DNA of 55,230 bases from an uncultured Halocynthiibacter sp. (GTDB taxonomy: Bacteria > Pseudomonadota > Alphaproteobacteria > Rhodobacterales > Rhodobacteraceae). The translations under genes were made by a program, and so were the position numbers. Numbering within the stretch: position 1 is the first letter of the stretch; each line of letters begins with the position of its first letter. This document shows positions 24,733 to 33,322 of this stretch, piece after piece. The stretch is taken from NCBI GenBank assembly GCA_947503035.1, contig CANNCD010000009.1, positions 1-55,230 on the forward strand, in the 5' to 3' direction. The notes under the pieces were generated by a model. It made no database searches and had not been told where the DNA came from. It saw only the letters and a program-made list of their open reading frames with translations.

Positions 24733-24745
24733 GTTATATCGTAAC
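24733..24745. promoter_or_regulatory. Zur box upstream of znuA
   Basis: GTTATATCGTAAC has GTTA/TAAC arms and fits the GTTAT-N3-ATAAC type of Zur site found in alphaproteobacteria, with one arm base off. It lies just before the znuA start, so zinc-bound Zur would block transcription. Confidence 0.7.
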
Positions 24746-24810
24746 GTCATGTTGTCCTAGCGGATGGGACCGCATCCGACAACCCTTGGCGTTTGAACAG
24801 ACCTATAATA

Positions 24811-24838
24811 AACCTATTGATTAATTAACTAATTGGTT
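24811..24838. promoter_or_regulatory. Imperfect palindrome upstream of arsR-type gene
   Basis: A 28-bp AT-rich dyad (AACC.ATT..TTAATTAA..AAT.GGTT) lies 6 bp before the first possible start of the ArsR-family gene. ArsR proteins bind such 12-2-12 AT-rich palindromes, so autoregulation is likely. Confidence 0.55.
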
Positions 24839-24843
24839 TAATA

Positions 24844-25191
24844 ATGGTGGCTATGATGGACTCAGACCAACTTGATGCGGCCTTTGCCGCCCTTGCGAAC
24901 CCGACGCGCCGCGCCATTTTGGCACGGCTGGCACAGGGGCACGCGACGGTGAATGCCTTGGCTGAACCCTTTGACATGAGCCTGCCGGCGGTGTCGAAAC
25001 ACATCCGTGTTCTTGAGGGGGCCGGTCTTATTACGCGGGGGAGGGACGCCCAATATCGGCCCTGCACCCTGAACACCGCCCCGCTTGAGGCCGTGGCCGA
25101 ATGGACGGAACAATACCGCCATATCTGGGACACACGGTTCGACATGATGGGGCAAATTTTAGAGCAGATGGAGAATAAGAACGATGAGTGA
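24844..25191 (+). CDS. ArsR-family winged-helix regulator
   Basis: This 115-residue regulator has the ArsR helix-turn-helix: LANPTRRAILARLAQGHATVNALA, then MSLPAVSKHIRVLEGAGLI, residues ~17-62. It has no ELCVCDL-type metal motif, so it probably senses something other than metals. It overlaps the following SRPBCC gene by 8 nt; this pairing of an ArsR regulator with an AHSA1-type protein is widespread. Starts at 24844, 24853 or 24856 are all possible; the last has GGTGG upstream. Confidence 0.9.
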   Translation: MVAMMDSDQLDAAFAALANPTRRAILARLAQGHATVNALAEPFDMSLPAVSKHIRVLEGAGLITRGRDAQYRPCTLNTAPLEAVAEWTEQYRHIWDTRFDMMGQILEQMENKNDE

Positions 25192-25651
25192 ATGGGTGAA
25201 AATCGAACGTGAATTTAATGCGCCAATCGCTGCGGTCTGGGACATGTGGACCAAGCCCGAGCTGTTCCAAACATGGTACGGGCCGCGTGGCATGACGGTG
25301 CCGGTTGCGGACATGGACCTGACGGTTGGCGGCACCCGCAAGATTTCCATGGAAATGAAGATGCCCGAACGCACCATGACCATGTGGTTCATCGGCGTTT
25401 ACAAGGAAATCACCGCCCCCACGCGTCTGGTTTACACCGAGAGCATGTGCGACGAAGGGGGCACGATCATTCCGCCGTCTGCAATGGGCATGCCCGAAGG
25501 CACCCCAGATGTCACCGAGGTCATCGTGACGCTGGAGGACATCGACGGCAAAACCAAGATGACCATGGTTCACGTTGGCGTCCCAGAGGGATCAGCCGGT
25601 GCTGGCGGATGGGCGCAAGCCTTCGACAAATTGGGCGAAGCGCTCGCGTAA
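25184..25651 (+). CDS. SRPBCC (AHSA1-type) lipid-binding-fold protein
   Basis: This 155-residue START-like protein has the typical opening REFNAPIAAVWDMWTKPELF, then WYGPRGMTVPVADMDLTVGG and the closing GWAQAFDKLGEAL. The fold makes a hydrophobic pocket. Members of this ArsR-linked group have no well-defined ligand. It is translationally coupled to the regulator and presumably belongs to the same response. Confidence 0.9.
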   Translation: MSEWVKIEREFNAPIAAVWDMWTKPELFQTWYGPRGMTVPVADMDLTVGGTRKISMEMKMPERTMTMWFIGVYKEITAPTRLVYTESMCDEGGTIIPPSAMGMPEGTPDVTEVIVTLEDIDGKTKMTMVHVGVPEGSAGAGGWAQAFDKLGEALA

Positions 25652-25675
25652 ATCACAGTGGCGCCCTTTGGGGCG

Positions 25676-26374
25676 TCACAGGTTTGCGGTGGCGAATGTG
25701 CCGCGACGACGAAAGAAATTCTCGACGACAGCCAGGAACTGCGGCGCGCTCAGATTGCTGCGGTCCTTGGCGTGGGCGGTCTGTTCGATGTCGGACGGTA
25801 AATCGCCGCCACAGGTGTTCAGCAGATCCATAAACAGGTCTTCGGTAAATTCTGGATGCGGCTGCATGGTCAAGGCGCGATTACCATAGGTCAGGATCGC
25901 GTTCTCGCAAAAATCGGACCAGCCCACCCGCGTCGCGGTCTCGGGGCGCTCGACCACTTGGTCCTGATGCCAGGCCATCAGTTTTTGTTCGCCAAAGAGG
26001 GGACTGTGATAGGTATTCGGCCCCACGGACCAGCCACCTTTGAATTTCTCGACCTTGCCACCCAGCGCCTGCGCAAGGATCTGATGCCCGAAGCAGACGC
26101 CAAAAATCGGCACATCGGCGTCAAAGGATGCGCGTAAAAACGCCTCAAGCGGAGCGATCCACGGATGACCCTCGTACACCCCAAGCCGTGATCCAGTGAT
26201 CACCCAACCGTCCGCGTCCTGTGGCGTCTCGGGGAATTCACCGTCCACCACCACATAGGTCCGAATGTCGAACCCGCGCCCCGCCAGAAACCGCAGAAAA
26301 TAGTCGTTGGTGTCCCCGTGGTTCGCGCGCATGGGTTCGGGGGAATGGCCGGTTTGAAGAATTCCGATTTTCAT
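25676..26374 (-). CDS. Class I glutamine amidotransferase-like protein
   Basis: This 232-residue GATase1 domain has an intact triad: Cys94 in FGVCFGHQ, His173 and Glu175 in QPHPEF. It stands alone, without a synthase domain, like the GMP-synthase-like hydrolases that act on small gamma-glutamyl compounds. The N-terminal MKIGILQTGHSPEPM and GDTNDYFLRFL are typical of a group common in Rhodobacteraceae. The substrate cannot be told from sequence. Confidence 0.88.
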   Translation of the reverse strand: MKIGILQTGHSPEPMRANHGDTNDYFLRFLAGRGFDIRTYVVVDGEFPETPQDADGWVITGSRLGVYEGHPWIAPLEAFLRASFDADVPIFGVCFGHQILAQALGGKVEKFKGGWSVGPNTYHSPLFGEQKLMAWHQDQVVERPETATRVGWSDFCENAILTYGNRALTMQPHPEFTEDLFMDLLNTCGGDLPSDIEQTAHAKDRSNLSAPQFLAVVENFFRRRGTFATANL

Positions 26375-26517
26375 GTCTGTGGTCCGCTTAAATCTTAATT
26401 TTTGACAGGATGGTCAAATCAAACGGCGGATGCAATCGGAATGCGGGTGTGGGTTTGCTTTGGGGCGCGAATGGCCCTATGCCAAGGGCGCAAATGAATT
26501 CAAAATAGGCAGTTCCC

Positions 26518-26679
26518 ATGACCTCTCAGCCCGATTTCATCATCGAAGCCAAGGCGATTGAGCTGTTTAAGCTTGATAACCCCGACGGGATTTGGCGCAC
26601 GGATACGCCTGTGGCGGGTCGGCTTTGTGCGACCGAGGAAACCCGCGAACGGTATCGCGCCAAGGCACGGTCTATGTGA
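26518..26679 (+). CDS. Small hypothetical protein (53 residues)
   Basis: An ATG-started frame encodes 53 residues beginning MTSQPDFIIEAKAIEL and ending RERYRAKARSM, with no signal or membrane segment. It fills most of the gap between the divergent GATase and the convergent DUF779 gene, whose stop it overlaps by 8 nt. The ribosome-binding site is weak (ATAGGC). Balanced amino-acid composition and the fit to the gap suggest a real gene, but I do not recognise the family. Confidence 0.45.
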   Translation: MTSQPDFIIEAKAIELFKLDNPDGIWRTDTPVAGRLCATEETRERYRAKARSM

Positions 26680-27079
26680 TCGGGGGCAGGGCGGCGATTT
26701 GCGCGTCACTAAACAGCCGCGAGCGGGTCAAAAACCGCCTGTCGCGCCCGTTATCAAGGCTGAACATCCCGCCGCGCCCATCGACCACATCAAGGATCAG
26801 CTGGGTGTGTTTCCAGACCTCAAATTGTGACCCCGAGATATAAACAGGGGAGCCGTCGATCTCGCCGAGCTTGACGTCGCTGGCGCCAATGCGGAAATCA
26901 TCAACGGGGTAACACATGGGCGATGACCCGTCGCAGCAGCCGCCAGATTGATGAAACAGAACCGCCCCGTGGTCCGCGCGAATTTCGGCCAACAGGTCAC
27001 AGGCGGCGTCGGTCGCCAGCACACGAACCCCGTCCACCGCGGTCATATCATCGGTGACACATTGAATTTGGTTTGTCAT
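26672..27079 (-). CDS. DUF779 protein, aldehyde dehydrogenase partner
   Basis: This 135-residue protein of the DUF779 family has the Cys-rich block HQSGGCCDGSSPMCYP near residue 43. DUF779 genes are regularly found beside aldehyde dehydrogenases of the AcoD/ExaC kind, as here; the function is undetermined. It follows the dehydrogenase gene after 63 bp that contain a strong hairpin, and has a ribosome-binding site (GGGAGGCC) before the ATG. Confidence 0.9.
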   Translation of the reverse strand: MTNQIQCVTDDMTAVDGVRVLATDAACDLLAEIRADHGAVLFHQSGGCCDGSSPMCYPVDDFRIGASDVKLGEIDGSPVYISGSQFEVWKHTQLILDVVDGRGGMFSLDNGRDRRFLTRSRLFSDAQIAALPPIT

Positions 27080-27104
27080 ATCGGCCTCCCTTCCGGATAT
27101 GAAA

Positions 27105-27133
27105 TCGCCGGCAACGCGGGGCCGCCGGCGATG
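27105..27133. other. Hairpin between aldehyde dehydrogenase and DUF779 genes
   Basis: ATCGCCGGC and GCCGGCGAT form a perfect 9-bp stem with an 11-base loop. No T tract follows on the minus strand. It may stabilise the upstream message or partly attenuate DUF779 expression. Confidence 0.6.
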
Positions 27134-27142
27134 AATGGGGTC

Positions 27143-28663
27143 CTAGAAGAAACCCAATTTATTGGGGTTATAGCTCACCAACATGTTTTTGGTCTGCTGA
27201 TAGTGATCAAGCATCATCTTGTGGTTTTCACGCCCGATACCTGACTGTTTATAGCCCCCAAACGCGGCATGCGCCGGATAGGCGTGGTAACAGTTCGTCC
27301 AGACGCGACCGGCCTCGATGCCACGGCCAAAGCGGTAACATTTATTAACGTCGCGGCTCCAGACACCGGCGCCCAGACCATAAAGCGTGTCATTGGCAAT
27401 CGCGAGCGCCTCTTCGTCGTCCTTGAACGTGGTGACAGACACAACAGGGCCAAAGATTTCCTCTTGGAAGACGCGCATTTTATTGTGCCCCTTCAGGATC
27501 GTCGGCTTGATGTAATAACCACCCGACAGTTCCCCGCCGTAATCCGCAACGGTGCCACCTGTCAGAACCTCGGCGCCCTCTTGGCGACCAATGTCGAAGT
27601 ACGACAGGATCTTGTCGCGCTGTTCGCTTGACGCCTGCGCACCCATCATTGCGCCGTCGGCCCGTGGGTCTCCGGTGACGATGGCCTCGGTGCGTTCGAT
27701 ACAGCGGGCGATGAATTCATCATAGATGTCTTCGTGGATCAGCGCGCGGGACGGACATGTGCAGACCTCGCCTTGGTTCAGGGCAAACATCACGAACCCT
27801 TCGATGGCCTTGTCCAAGAACGCGTCGTCTTCGGCCATGATATCCTTGTGGAAGACGTTCGGGGATTTCCCGCCCAGCTCAAGCGTGCTGGGAATGAGGT
27901 TTTCGGTCGCGTATTGCATGATCAACCGGCCCGTCGTCGTTTCACCGGTAAAGGCGATCTTGGCGATGCGGTTGGATTGGGCGAGCGGCTTGCCCGCCTC
28001 AAGGCCGAACCCGTTGACGATATTCAACACACCCGCAGGTAAAACATCGGCGATCAATTCCGCCCAAACCATGATGGTCGCGGGGGTTTGCTCGGCCGGT
28101 TTGATCACAACGGTATTGCCCGCCGCAAGCGCAGGCGCCAATTTCCACGCCGCCATCAGCAGTGGGAAATTCCACGGAATAATCTGGCCCACAACGCCCA
28201 AGGGTTCGTGGAAATGATAGGCAACCGTGTCATCGTCAAGCTCGCTCATCGTGCCTTCTTGGCTGCGAATACAGGACGCGAAGTACCGGAAATGGTCGAC
28301 GGCAAGCGGCAGGTCCGCCGCGCGTGTTTCGCGAATGGCCTTGCCGTTGTCCCATGTCTCGCAGGTCGCGAGAAGTTCAAGATTGGCCTCCATGATATCC
28401 GCGATTTTAAGCAATGCGTTGGACCGTTCCGTGGGCGACGTTTTGGCCCATCCGTCCTTGGCCGCGTGGGCCGCATCAAGCGCCAGCTCCACGTCGGATG
28501 CGTCCGAGCGCGCGATTTGGTTAATCACCGCGCCGGTGATCGGCGTCACATTGTCAAAGTACCGACCGGCCTGTGGTGCAACGAATTTCCCTCCAATGAA
28601 ATTGTCGTACTTGGCCTTAAATGGTGACGTAAACGTGCCCTTGGGCTGTGTCATTTCGTTCAT
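27143..28663 (-). CDS. Aldehyde dehydrogenase (AldB/AcoD/ExaC type)
   Basis: This 506-residue NAD(P)-dependent enzyme oxidises aldehydes to acids. Active-site Glu is in LELGGKSPN and the nucleophilic Cys is in GEVCTCPSR; the cofactor-binding block is [13 protein letters not shown]. Its length, the DUF779 partner and the AcoR-like regulator match the acetaldehyde dehydrogenases of alcohol and acetoin metabolism, so acetaldehyde is the likeliest substrate. A strong ribosome-binding site (AGAGGAGGA) precedes the start. A 20-bp palindromic operator lies about 90 bp upstream. Confidence 0.94.
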   Translation of the reverse strand: MNEMTQPKGTFTSPFKAKYDNFIGGKFVAPQAGRYFDNVTPITGAVINQIARSDASDVELALDAAHAAKDGWAKTSPTERSNALLKIADIMEANLELLATCETWDNGKAIRETRAADLPLAVDHFRYFASCIRSQEGTMSELDDDTVAYHFHEPLGVVGQIIPWNFPLLMAAWKLAPALAAGNTVVIKPAEQTPATIMVWAELIADVLPAGVLNIVNGFGLEAGKPLAQSNRIAKIAFTGETTTGRLIMQYATENLIPSTLELGGKSPNVFHKDIMAEDDAFLDKAIEGFVMFALNQGEVCTCPSRALIHEDIYDEFIARCIERTEAIVTGDPRADGAMMGAQASSEQRDKILSYFDIGRQEGAEVLTGGTVADYGGELSGGYYIKPTILKGHNKMRVFQEEIFGPVVSVTTFKDDEEALAIANDTLYGLGAGVWSRDVNKCYRFGRGIEAGRVWTNCYHAYPAHAAFGGYKQSGIGRENHKMMLDHYQQTKNMLVSYNPNKLGFF

Positions 28664-28749
28664 CGTTATCCTCCTCTTTCACGATAAGCCATGAGCATCC
28701 ACAAGGGACGGGACCATGGCGAGAGGGGCAGAAACGATAGAAAGGTTAA

Positions 28750-28769
28750 CTGTCTCAGAGGCGAGACAG
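28750..28769. promoter_or_regulatory. Operator upstream of aldehyde dehydrogenase gene
   Basis: CTGTCTCAGAGGCGAGACAG is an inverted repeat with one mismatch in the outer 8-bp arms. It shares both arms with the perfect palindrome at 29807-29826 upstream of the neighbouring regulator gene. Two matching sites at the two promoters mark it as the binding site of that regulator. Confidence 0.75.
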
Positions 28770-28771
28770 GG

Positions 28772-29797
28772 TCACGTGGTTCTGGTGATCCCAAGCCGTT
28801 TCATACGGCGATAGAGCGTGGCACGCCCAATCCCAAGCGCCTTGGCGGCGGCGGACATATTGCCATCGGCGCGGGTGATCGCCTTGACCACGGCGGCCTT
28901 TTCGGCGCGGTTGAACCCACGGTGATCCGTGTCGCCAACGAACAGATCGGTCGCGGCCACGGGTTTCAGATCCCCGTCACCGGCCCAGCCAAACAATTTG
29001 CGCGCCGCACGGGTCGCGCCGACAATGCAATCGTCGGAATTCACCGCGACAAGCGCGCTTTGATCCGCCGAGGTATCCGCCGCGATCACCACCCGTTCGT
29101 TGACATAGGCGGCGCGGAACGTCTCGGTCTCGATCTGCTTGGCGGTTTGCGCGACGGTGGCGGCGATCAGGTTATTCAGCGCCTCGGTTTGGTCCAACCG
29201 CGCCGAGGACACATCAAGCGCGCCGATCAATTCACCGCGCGCCCCGTAGATGGGCGAGCCGATACAGCTCATGGCGATATTGTTGGAAAAGAAATGTTGA
29301 TCACGATGAATGATCATGTGCCGCCCCTCGGCCAAACAGGTGCCGATGCCGTTTGTGCCTTGGGTGCTTTCGCTCCAATTGGCGCCCTGGCGCAGACCCC
29401 AACCGGTGAAATCGCCCTTGTCCGCGTCGCTGCTTCTTTGATCAAGGATGTACCCATCGGCATTGGTCAACACCACGGTACAGCCGGACGCCCCAACAAG
29501 CCCGAACAGCTGATCAATCCGCGCGCGGGCCACATGCAAAAGATCGCTTGCGTCATCCCGAAGGGCGCGCAGCTCATAGTCGGTGGCGATGTTCTGTTTG
29601 CGCGATGTGGTCGGATCAAGCCCATAATGTTCATAGGACCGCCGCCACGACGCAGCGATCCGGCTTTTGGCGGCGGATTGCTTGGATTCGATAGAGGCTA
29701 GAACGCGGTCTGAATGTCTCATGCGCGAGAGGATAGTCGATAATTCACCCCGAGTCATGTCAGGATCGTAAACGAAATGACGGGTGTATCGGGCCAT
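28772..29797 (-). CDS. AcoR-like regulator without the sigma-54 ATPase domain
   Basis: This 341-residue protein has an AcoR-type N-terminal region. SDRVLASIESKQSAAKSRIAASW lies near residue 29, and a GAF sensor domain spans ~70-200 with WSESTQGTNGIGTCLAEGRH and the FFSNNIAMSCIGSPIYG block. It ends in a Fis-type helix-turn-helix (KAITRADGNMSAAAKALGIG). The central AAA+ domain that contacts sigma-54 (GESGTGKE, GAFTGA) is absent, although the protein is uninterrupted. It therefore cannot act as a classical sigma-54 activator and may activate or repress through sigma-70. It is upstream of, and on the same strand as, the aldehyde dehydrogenase. Confidence 0.88.
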   Translation of the reverse strand: MARYTRHFVYDPDMTRGELSTILSRMRHSDRVLASIESKQSAAKSRIAASWRRSYEHYGLDPTTSRKQNIATDYELRALRDDASDLLHVARARIDQLFGLVGASGCTVVLTNADGYILDQRSSDADKGDFTGWGLRQGANWSESTQGTNGIGTCLAEGRHMIIHRDQHFFSNNIAMSCIGSPIYGARGELIGALDVSSARLDQTEALNNLIAATVAQTAKQIETETFRAAYVNERVVIAADTSADQSALVAVNSDDCIVGATRAARKLFGWAGDGDLKPVAATDLFVGDTDHRGFNRAEKAAVVKAITRADGNMSAAAKALGIGRATLYRRMKRLGITRTT

Positions 29798-29806
29798 TTG
29801 CGCGAC

Positions 29807-29826
29807 CTGTCTCAGTTCTGAGACAG
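29807..29826. promoter_or_regulatory. Operator upstream of the AcoR-like regulator
   Basis: CTGTCTCAGTTCTGAGACAG is a perfect 8-bp-arm palindrome with a 4-base centre, 9 bp upstream of the regulator start. Being so close to the start codon, it suggests negative autoregulation. Confidence 0.8.
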
Positions 29827-30011
29827 TCGTGACCTGTGATTTTGGGTTGCCGCGCAGTTATGATGTGTAATGTGGATTATGTAACCTTGTGACGCCGGAC
29901 AGTTTCATACCACAGGTTCCAGCCGTACGAGACATTTATTCGGTGTCATCCGCGTCCGCCCCTGATATATCGGGACAAACACATCGCGCGACCACCTTTT
30001 GGGGACATCAC

Positions 30012-30848
30012 ATGAAACGCATCGCAGCCCTAACCACCGTTCGCAATGGCGGCGCTTTCCTTGAACGTTGGATCGCCTATTACGGCGCGGCGCTTGGGCG
30101 GGAAAACCTGACTGTGATTTTTGAGGGGTTGGAGCAGACCCTTCCCGATGGCGTCACCGATGTGAACACAATCCACGTGCCGTTCGAAAACCACAAACGC
30201 AGCAAGGGCGACAGTATCCGCGCCGCGCGGGCGTCCGATGTGGCGCGTGATTTACTGGCCGACTATGATCTGGTGATCGGCTGTGACGTGGACGAGATTT
30301 TGATCGCGGATCCAGCCGTGTCCGACGACCTTGGAACCTATCTGTCTGGTCTTGCGATCGACGGGTGTGTGTCGGGCATGGGCATCGATGTGGCCTGTAA
30401 CACCCGTCATGAAGCCGATCTGAATTGGGACAAACCTCTGTTGGGGCAACGGCGATTTGCGGTAATTTCGGACCGCTATACAAAGGCGAGCGTCCTTTCG
30501 AAACCCCTTCGCTGGGGCTCGGGTTTTCATCGGGTTAAGGGGCATGGGTTCACCATTGATCCCAACCTGTTCCTATTCCATTTCGGCAGTGTCGACGCCA
30601 AGGCCAATGCCGAAAAACAGGCGGACGAGGAAAAGATCGCCGCCGGATGGGCCGGTCACCAGAAACGTCGGGACTCTCTGGTCGATGACATTTCGGACGC
30701 CGAAACCATCATCCACGGCGATGCGCGGTTTGAAACGGCGCGCGCGGAATTGTCACGCAAACGGTCGTTGATCGCATGGAACAAACCCCGCCCGCTGGCC
30801 GCGGACAAGGTGATTGAAATTCCGGAACGGTTCTTGGACCGCGTTTAG
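30012..30848 (+). CDS. Family 2/92-like glycosyltransferase
   Basis: This 278-residue protein opens with KRIAALTTVRNGGAFLERWIAYY, as in the glycosyltransferase-2-like/GT92 group. It has a DxD-type motif in DLVIGCDVDEILIAD that would bind the metal and nucleotide sugar, and no membrane segment. The ATG at 30012 is chosen over the one at 29889: GGGGA lies upstream and the family start fits. The acceptor is unknown. It converges with a LicD-type gene by a 4-nt overlap, so both may modify a surface glycan. Confidence 0.83.
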   Translation: MKRIAALTTVRNGGAFLERWIAYYGAALGRENLTVIFEGLEQTLPDGVTDVNTIHVPFENHKRSKGDSIRAARASDVARDLLADYDLVIGCDVDEILIADPAVSDDLGTYLSGLAIDGCVSGMGIDVACNTRHEADLNWDKPLLGQRRFAVISDRYTKASVLSKPLRWGSGFHRVKGHGFTIDPNLFLFHFGSVDAKANAEKQADEEKIAAGWAGHQKRRDSLVDDISDAETIIHGDARFETARAELSRKRSLIAWNKPRPLAADKVIEIPERFLDRV

Positions 30849-32137
30849 GACGTCGACTTCAGCTTTTTCAACATGGCGCCGAACCGCTTTTTGGATTTGC
30901 GGTAATCAAAGCGCCAGTACGGATCGGGCACCCGCCAGTTGTCGCCATAGTTGACCGCCAACACCGCATTTGGGTCCGCAGGCGCCGCGAATTCACGACC
31001 ACGAATTTCAAGCGTCCCCATCGGGAGCATCGCATCCGCAGACACATCCGCCCAACAATACGGGTGCACGTAAACCTTACCGTCGATGATCCAGCTTGCA
31101 AAAAGATCGACCTGAACGCCGTTCGAAAGCTTGAGCGCGACAAAGCTCCCTTTGTCGATGATCCCCACCTTTTGCGAGACAGCCTTGACGAAGGCGCGCC
31201 AGTTTTTCGCGACCTCCTCTTCGGTGTCGCCATTGACCAGGATGCCCAGATCAAAGTCATCATCATGCGGAATTGGACGACCGTCGCGGAAATATCCAAG
31301 CAAGGTGCCGCTGTTCAAAAACGGCTGAACGTCCAGCGCCTTGAGTGTCTCCATAAGAGCGTGAAGTTCGCTTTCGACCTGATCAAGATCAAGGTTTTTG
31401 AACGACGGGTTGAACCCATGACGGCCAAGCGCCAGCGGGAAGGTGATGGTCTGCAGATCATCGACAAAGGCGCTGACCTCGTCGCCACGGCCGGCTTCTT
31501 TTTCCACATCGGTCCACTGCCCCAAGAGCTTGTGCGCGGTGCGATGATTGCGATGGAAAATACAGTAAAGTTCGATCAGCGCCTTATCGACGTCATGTTC
31601 GATCTCGGGGTTTTGCGATTTCAGGGTCAGCAATGACCGTTCCAACGTGCCGAACCCATCAAGCGTCAATTTCGCGCCCTCGTCGCGAAGACTCGCGATT
31701 TGGTCTGTGATATCACCAAGGGTCGGGATCAGATCGGCGTCGCCCACCGCGCGGATGTTCAGAACATCGTCGGTGCCATCAACGGTTTTCACCGTCATGC
31801 GGCTGTGGGCGCCGAAACCCAGCTTGAAAAACATGCTTTTGTACCCGCCCGCATCGGCGCGCAGGGTCATATACGGAAAGGTGCCGCGGATGAAAACGCG
31901 TCGCATCTTTTGTGCGGAACCGTCGGCATTGGTGAGGGTGACCTCGGTCTGTTTATCCGCACCATAGACAAACAAAATCGCCGCAAAGAACCGTTTTGAC
32001 GCGCGTTTCGGTACCGAAATAAACCGGCGGCTTCCCACGTCGATATAGCTCCAAAGCCAACCGCGATTGCGGGTGATATAGGCGCCACGGTGATGCAACA
32101 GGGGCTGCGACGTTGTCCCAAGGTCTTCACGGTTCAT
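30845..32137 (-). CDS. LicD-family phosphotransferase-like protein
   Basis: This 430-residue protein has a LicD/nucleotidyltransferase-like C-terminal half: FLNSGTLLGYFRDGRPIPHDDDFDLGI (near residues 262-288) holds the GTLLG block and the metal-binding DDDFD. LicD proteins add phosphocholine or related groups to surface sugars; related fukutin-like enzymes transfer ribitol phosphate. The N-terminal 200 residues, with GAYITRNRGWLWSYIDVG, form a beta-rich region that I do not recognise. No choline-activation genes (licA, licC) are present. The transferred group is therefore open. Confidence 0.8.
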   Translation of the reverse strand: MNREDLGTTSQPLLHHRGAYITRNRGWLWSYIDVGSRRFISVPKRASKRFFAAILFVYGADKQTEVTLTNADGSAQKMRRVFIRGTFPYMTLRADAGGYKSMFFKLGFGAHSRMTVKTVDGTDDVLNIRAVGDADLIPTLGDITDQIASLRDEGAKLTLDGFGTLERSLLTLKSQNPEIEHDVDKALIELYCIFHRNHRTAHKLLGQWTDVEKEAGRGDEVSAFVDDLQTITFPLALGRHGFNPSFKNLDLDQVESELHALMETLKALDVQPFLNSGTLLGYFRDGRPIPHDDDFDLGILVNGDTEEEVAKNWRAFVKAVSQKVGIIDKGSFVALKLSNGVQVDLFASWIIDGKVYVHPYCWADVSADAMLPMGTLEIRGREFAAPADPNAVLAVNYGDNWRVPDPYWRFDYRKSKKRFGAMLKKLKSTS

Positions 32138-32280
32138 ATCAGGTCCTAATTAACTTGTGCGCCAAGCGCCGCGAAAACGGACCAACCGTTCCGACAGCCA
32201 AGGGCGGGAATTACCTTTGTGTTCCACGTGCCTTAGCAAGCGATCACGAAATTGTAAATCTTTGGCATCGGATGTGGGGG

Positions 32281-32304
32281 TCCCCCGCCGGTTTGGGCGG
32301 GGGA
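32281..32304. terminator. Terminator-like hairpin after FAH gene
   Basis: TCCCCCGCC and GGCGGGGGA form a perfect 9-bp stem with a 6-base loop, directly downstream of the minus-strand FAH gene. It lacks a clear T run, so termination may be weak. The remainder of the 173-bp gap up to licD holds no gene. Confidence 0.55.
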
Positions 32305-32310
32305 TCGTGC

Positions 32311-33168
32311 TTATTTCGACGCGCGCACGGTTTGGCGTTGGACGCCAAGCTTGTCGATGCCAAGCGTCATGACCTGCCCGTCGGCAAGATAGACCTGTGG
32401 TTTCTGGCCCATGCCGACACCGGGCGGTGTGCCGGTGGAAATGATGTCACCGGGCTGGAGGCTCATGAATTCGCTGCAATAGGCGACCAGATGCGGCACC
32501 TTGAACACCATCGTTGCGGTGCTGCCGTTTTGGTACCGTTTCCCGTCGATATCGAGCCACATCCCAAGGTCATCGAAATCGCCACCCTCATCCGGCGTAA
32601 CAAGCCACGGACCCGTCGGCCCAAAGGTGTCACATCCCTTGCCCTTGTCCCATGTGCCCGACCGTTCCAGTTGATATTCGCGTTCAGACACGTCGTTCAC
32701 GATACAGAAACCGGCAACGTGATCCATTGCGTTCGCCTCATCGATATAGGTGCCTCCCTTGCCGATCACGATCGCCAGCTCGACCTCCCAATCGGTTTTC
32801 TTGGACCCGCGCGGCAGAACCACGTCGTCATTCGGGCCGACAATCGCCGAGGTAAATTTGTTGAAAACCACCGGTTCTTTGGGCACATCAAGCCCCGCCT
32901 CGGCGGCGTGATCGGCGTAATTCAACCCGATGCAAACCATTTTCCCTACATTGCCCACACAGGCGCCAAGACGCAGATCGTCCTGCGGAGTCCCCGCCAC
33001 AAGCGGCAGATCCGCGGGGTTCAACCCCTGTAGTTTCGCAATCATATCGGGGTGCAACGCATCGCCCGCCACATCCGTGATGATGCCAGACAGATCACGC
33101 ACCTGCCCCGCATCATCCAACAAACCGGGTTTCTCTTGGCCAACCGGCCCATAGCGCAAAAGCTTCAT
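32311..33168 (-). CDS. Fumarylacetoacetate hydrolase (FAH) family protein, copy 1
   Basis: This 285-residue enzyme starts MKLLRYGPVGQEKPGLLDDAG and carries the FAH core: CIGLNYADHAAEAG, the metal-binding WEVELAIVIGKGG and the C-terminal ISTGTPPGVGMGQKP. Members cleave C-C bonds of acylpyruvates or act on similar diketo acids. This subtype resembles enzymes annotated as 2,4-diketo-3-deoxy-L-fuconate hydrolase or ureidoglycolate lyase, but the names are often transferred without proof. It diverges from a GntR regulator. A second, different FAH gene lies 3.8 kb away. Confidence 0.88.
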   Translation of the reverse strand: MKLLRYGPVGQEKPGLLDDAGQVRDLSGIITDVAGDALHPDMIAKLQGLNPADLPLVAGTPQDDLRLGACVGNVGKMVCIGLNYADHAAEAGLDVPKEPVVFNKFTSAIVGPNDDVVLPRGSKKTDWEVELAIVIGKGGTYIDEANAMDHVAGFCIVNDVSEREYQLERSGTWDKGKGCDTFGPTGPWLVTPDEGGDFDDLGMWLDIDGKRYQNGSTATMVFKVPHLVAYCSEFMSLQPGDIISTGTPPGVGMGQKPQVYLADGQVMTLGIDKLGVQRQTVRASK

Positions 33169-33322
33169 CGCATGTCTTTCATATGTCGGGGACGCGGTGC
33201 GTCGATAACTAGTATGTTACATCTATAAGCGAGCGTGGGGCGAAGGTCTATGGATTGTCGCCCTTATCCCCAATCTTACGAAAGAGAGTTGATATTCGCA
33301 GGATTATCGATATTTTGGAGGT

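Noticed and set aside
28664-28771. Sigma-54 (-24/-12) promoter before the aldehyde dehydrogenase gene
   Set aside because: An AcoR-like regulator made this worth looking for, but no GG-N10-GC element of reasonable quality is visible, consistent with the missing AAA+ domain.
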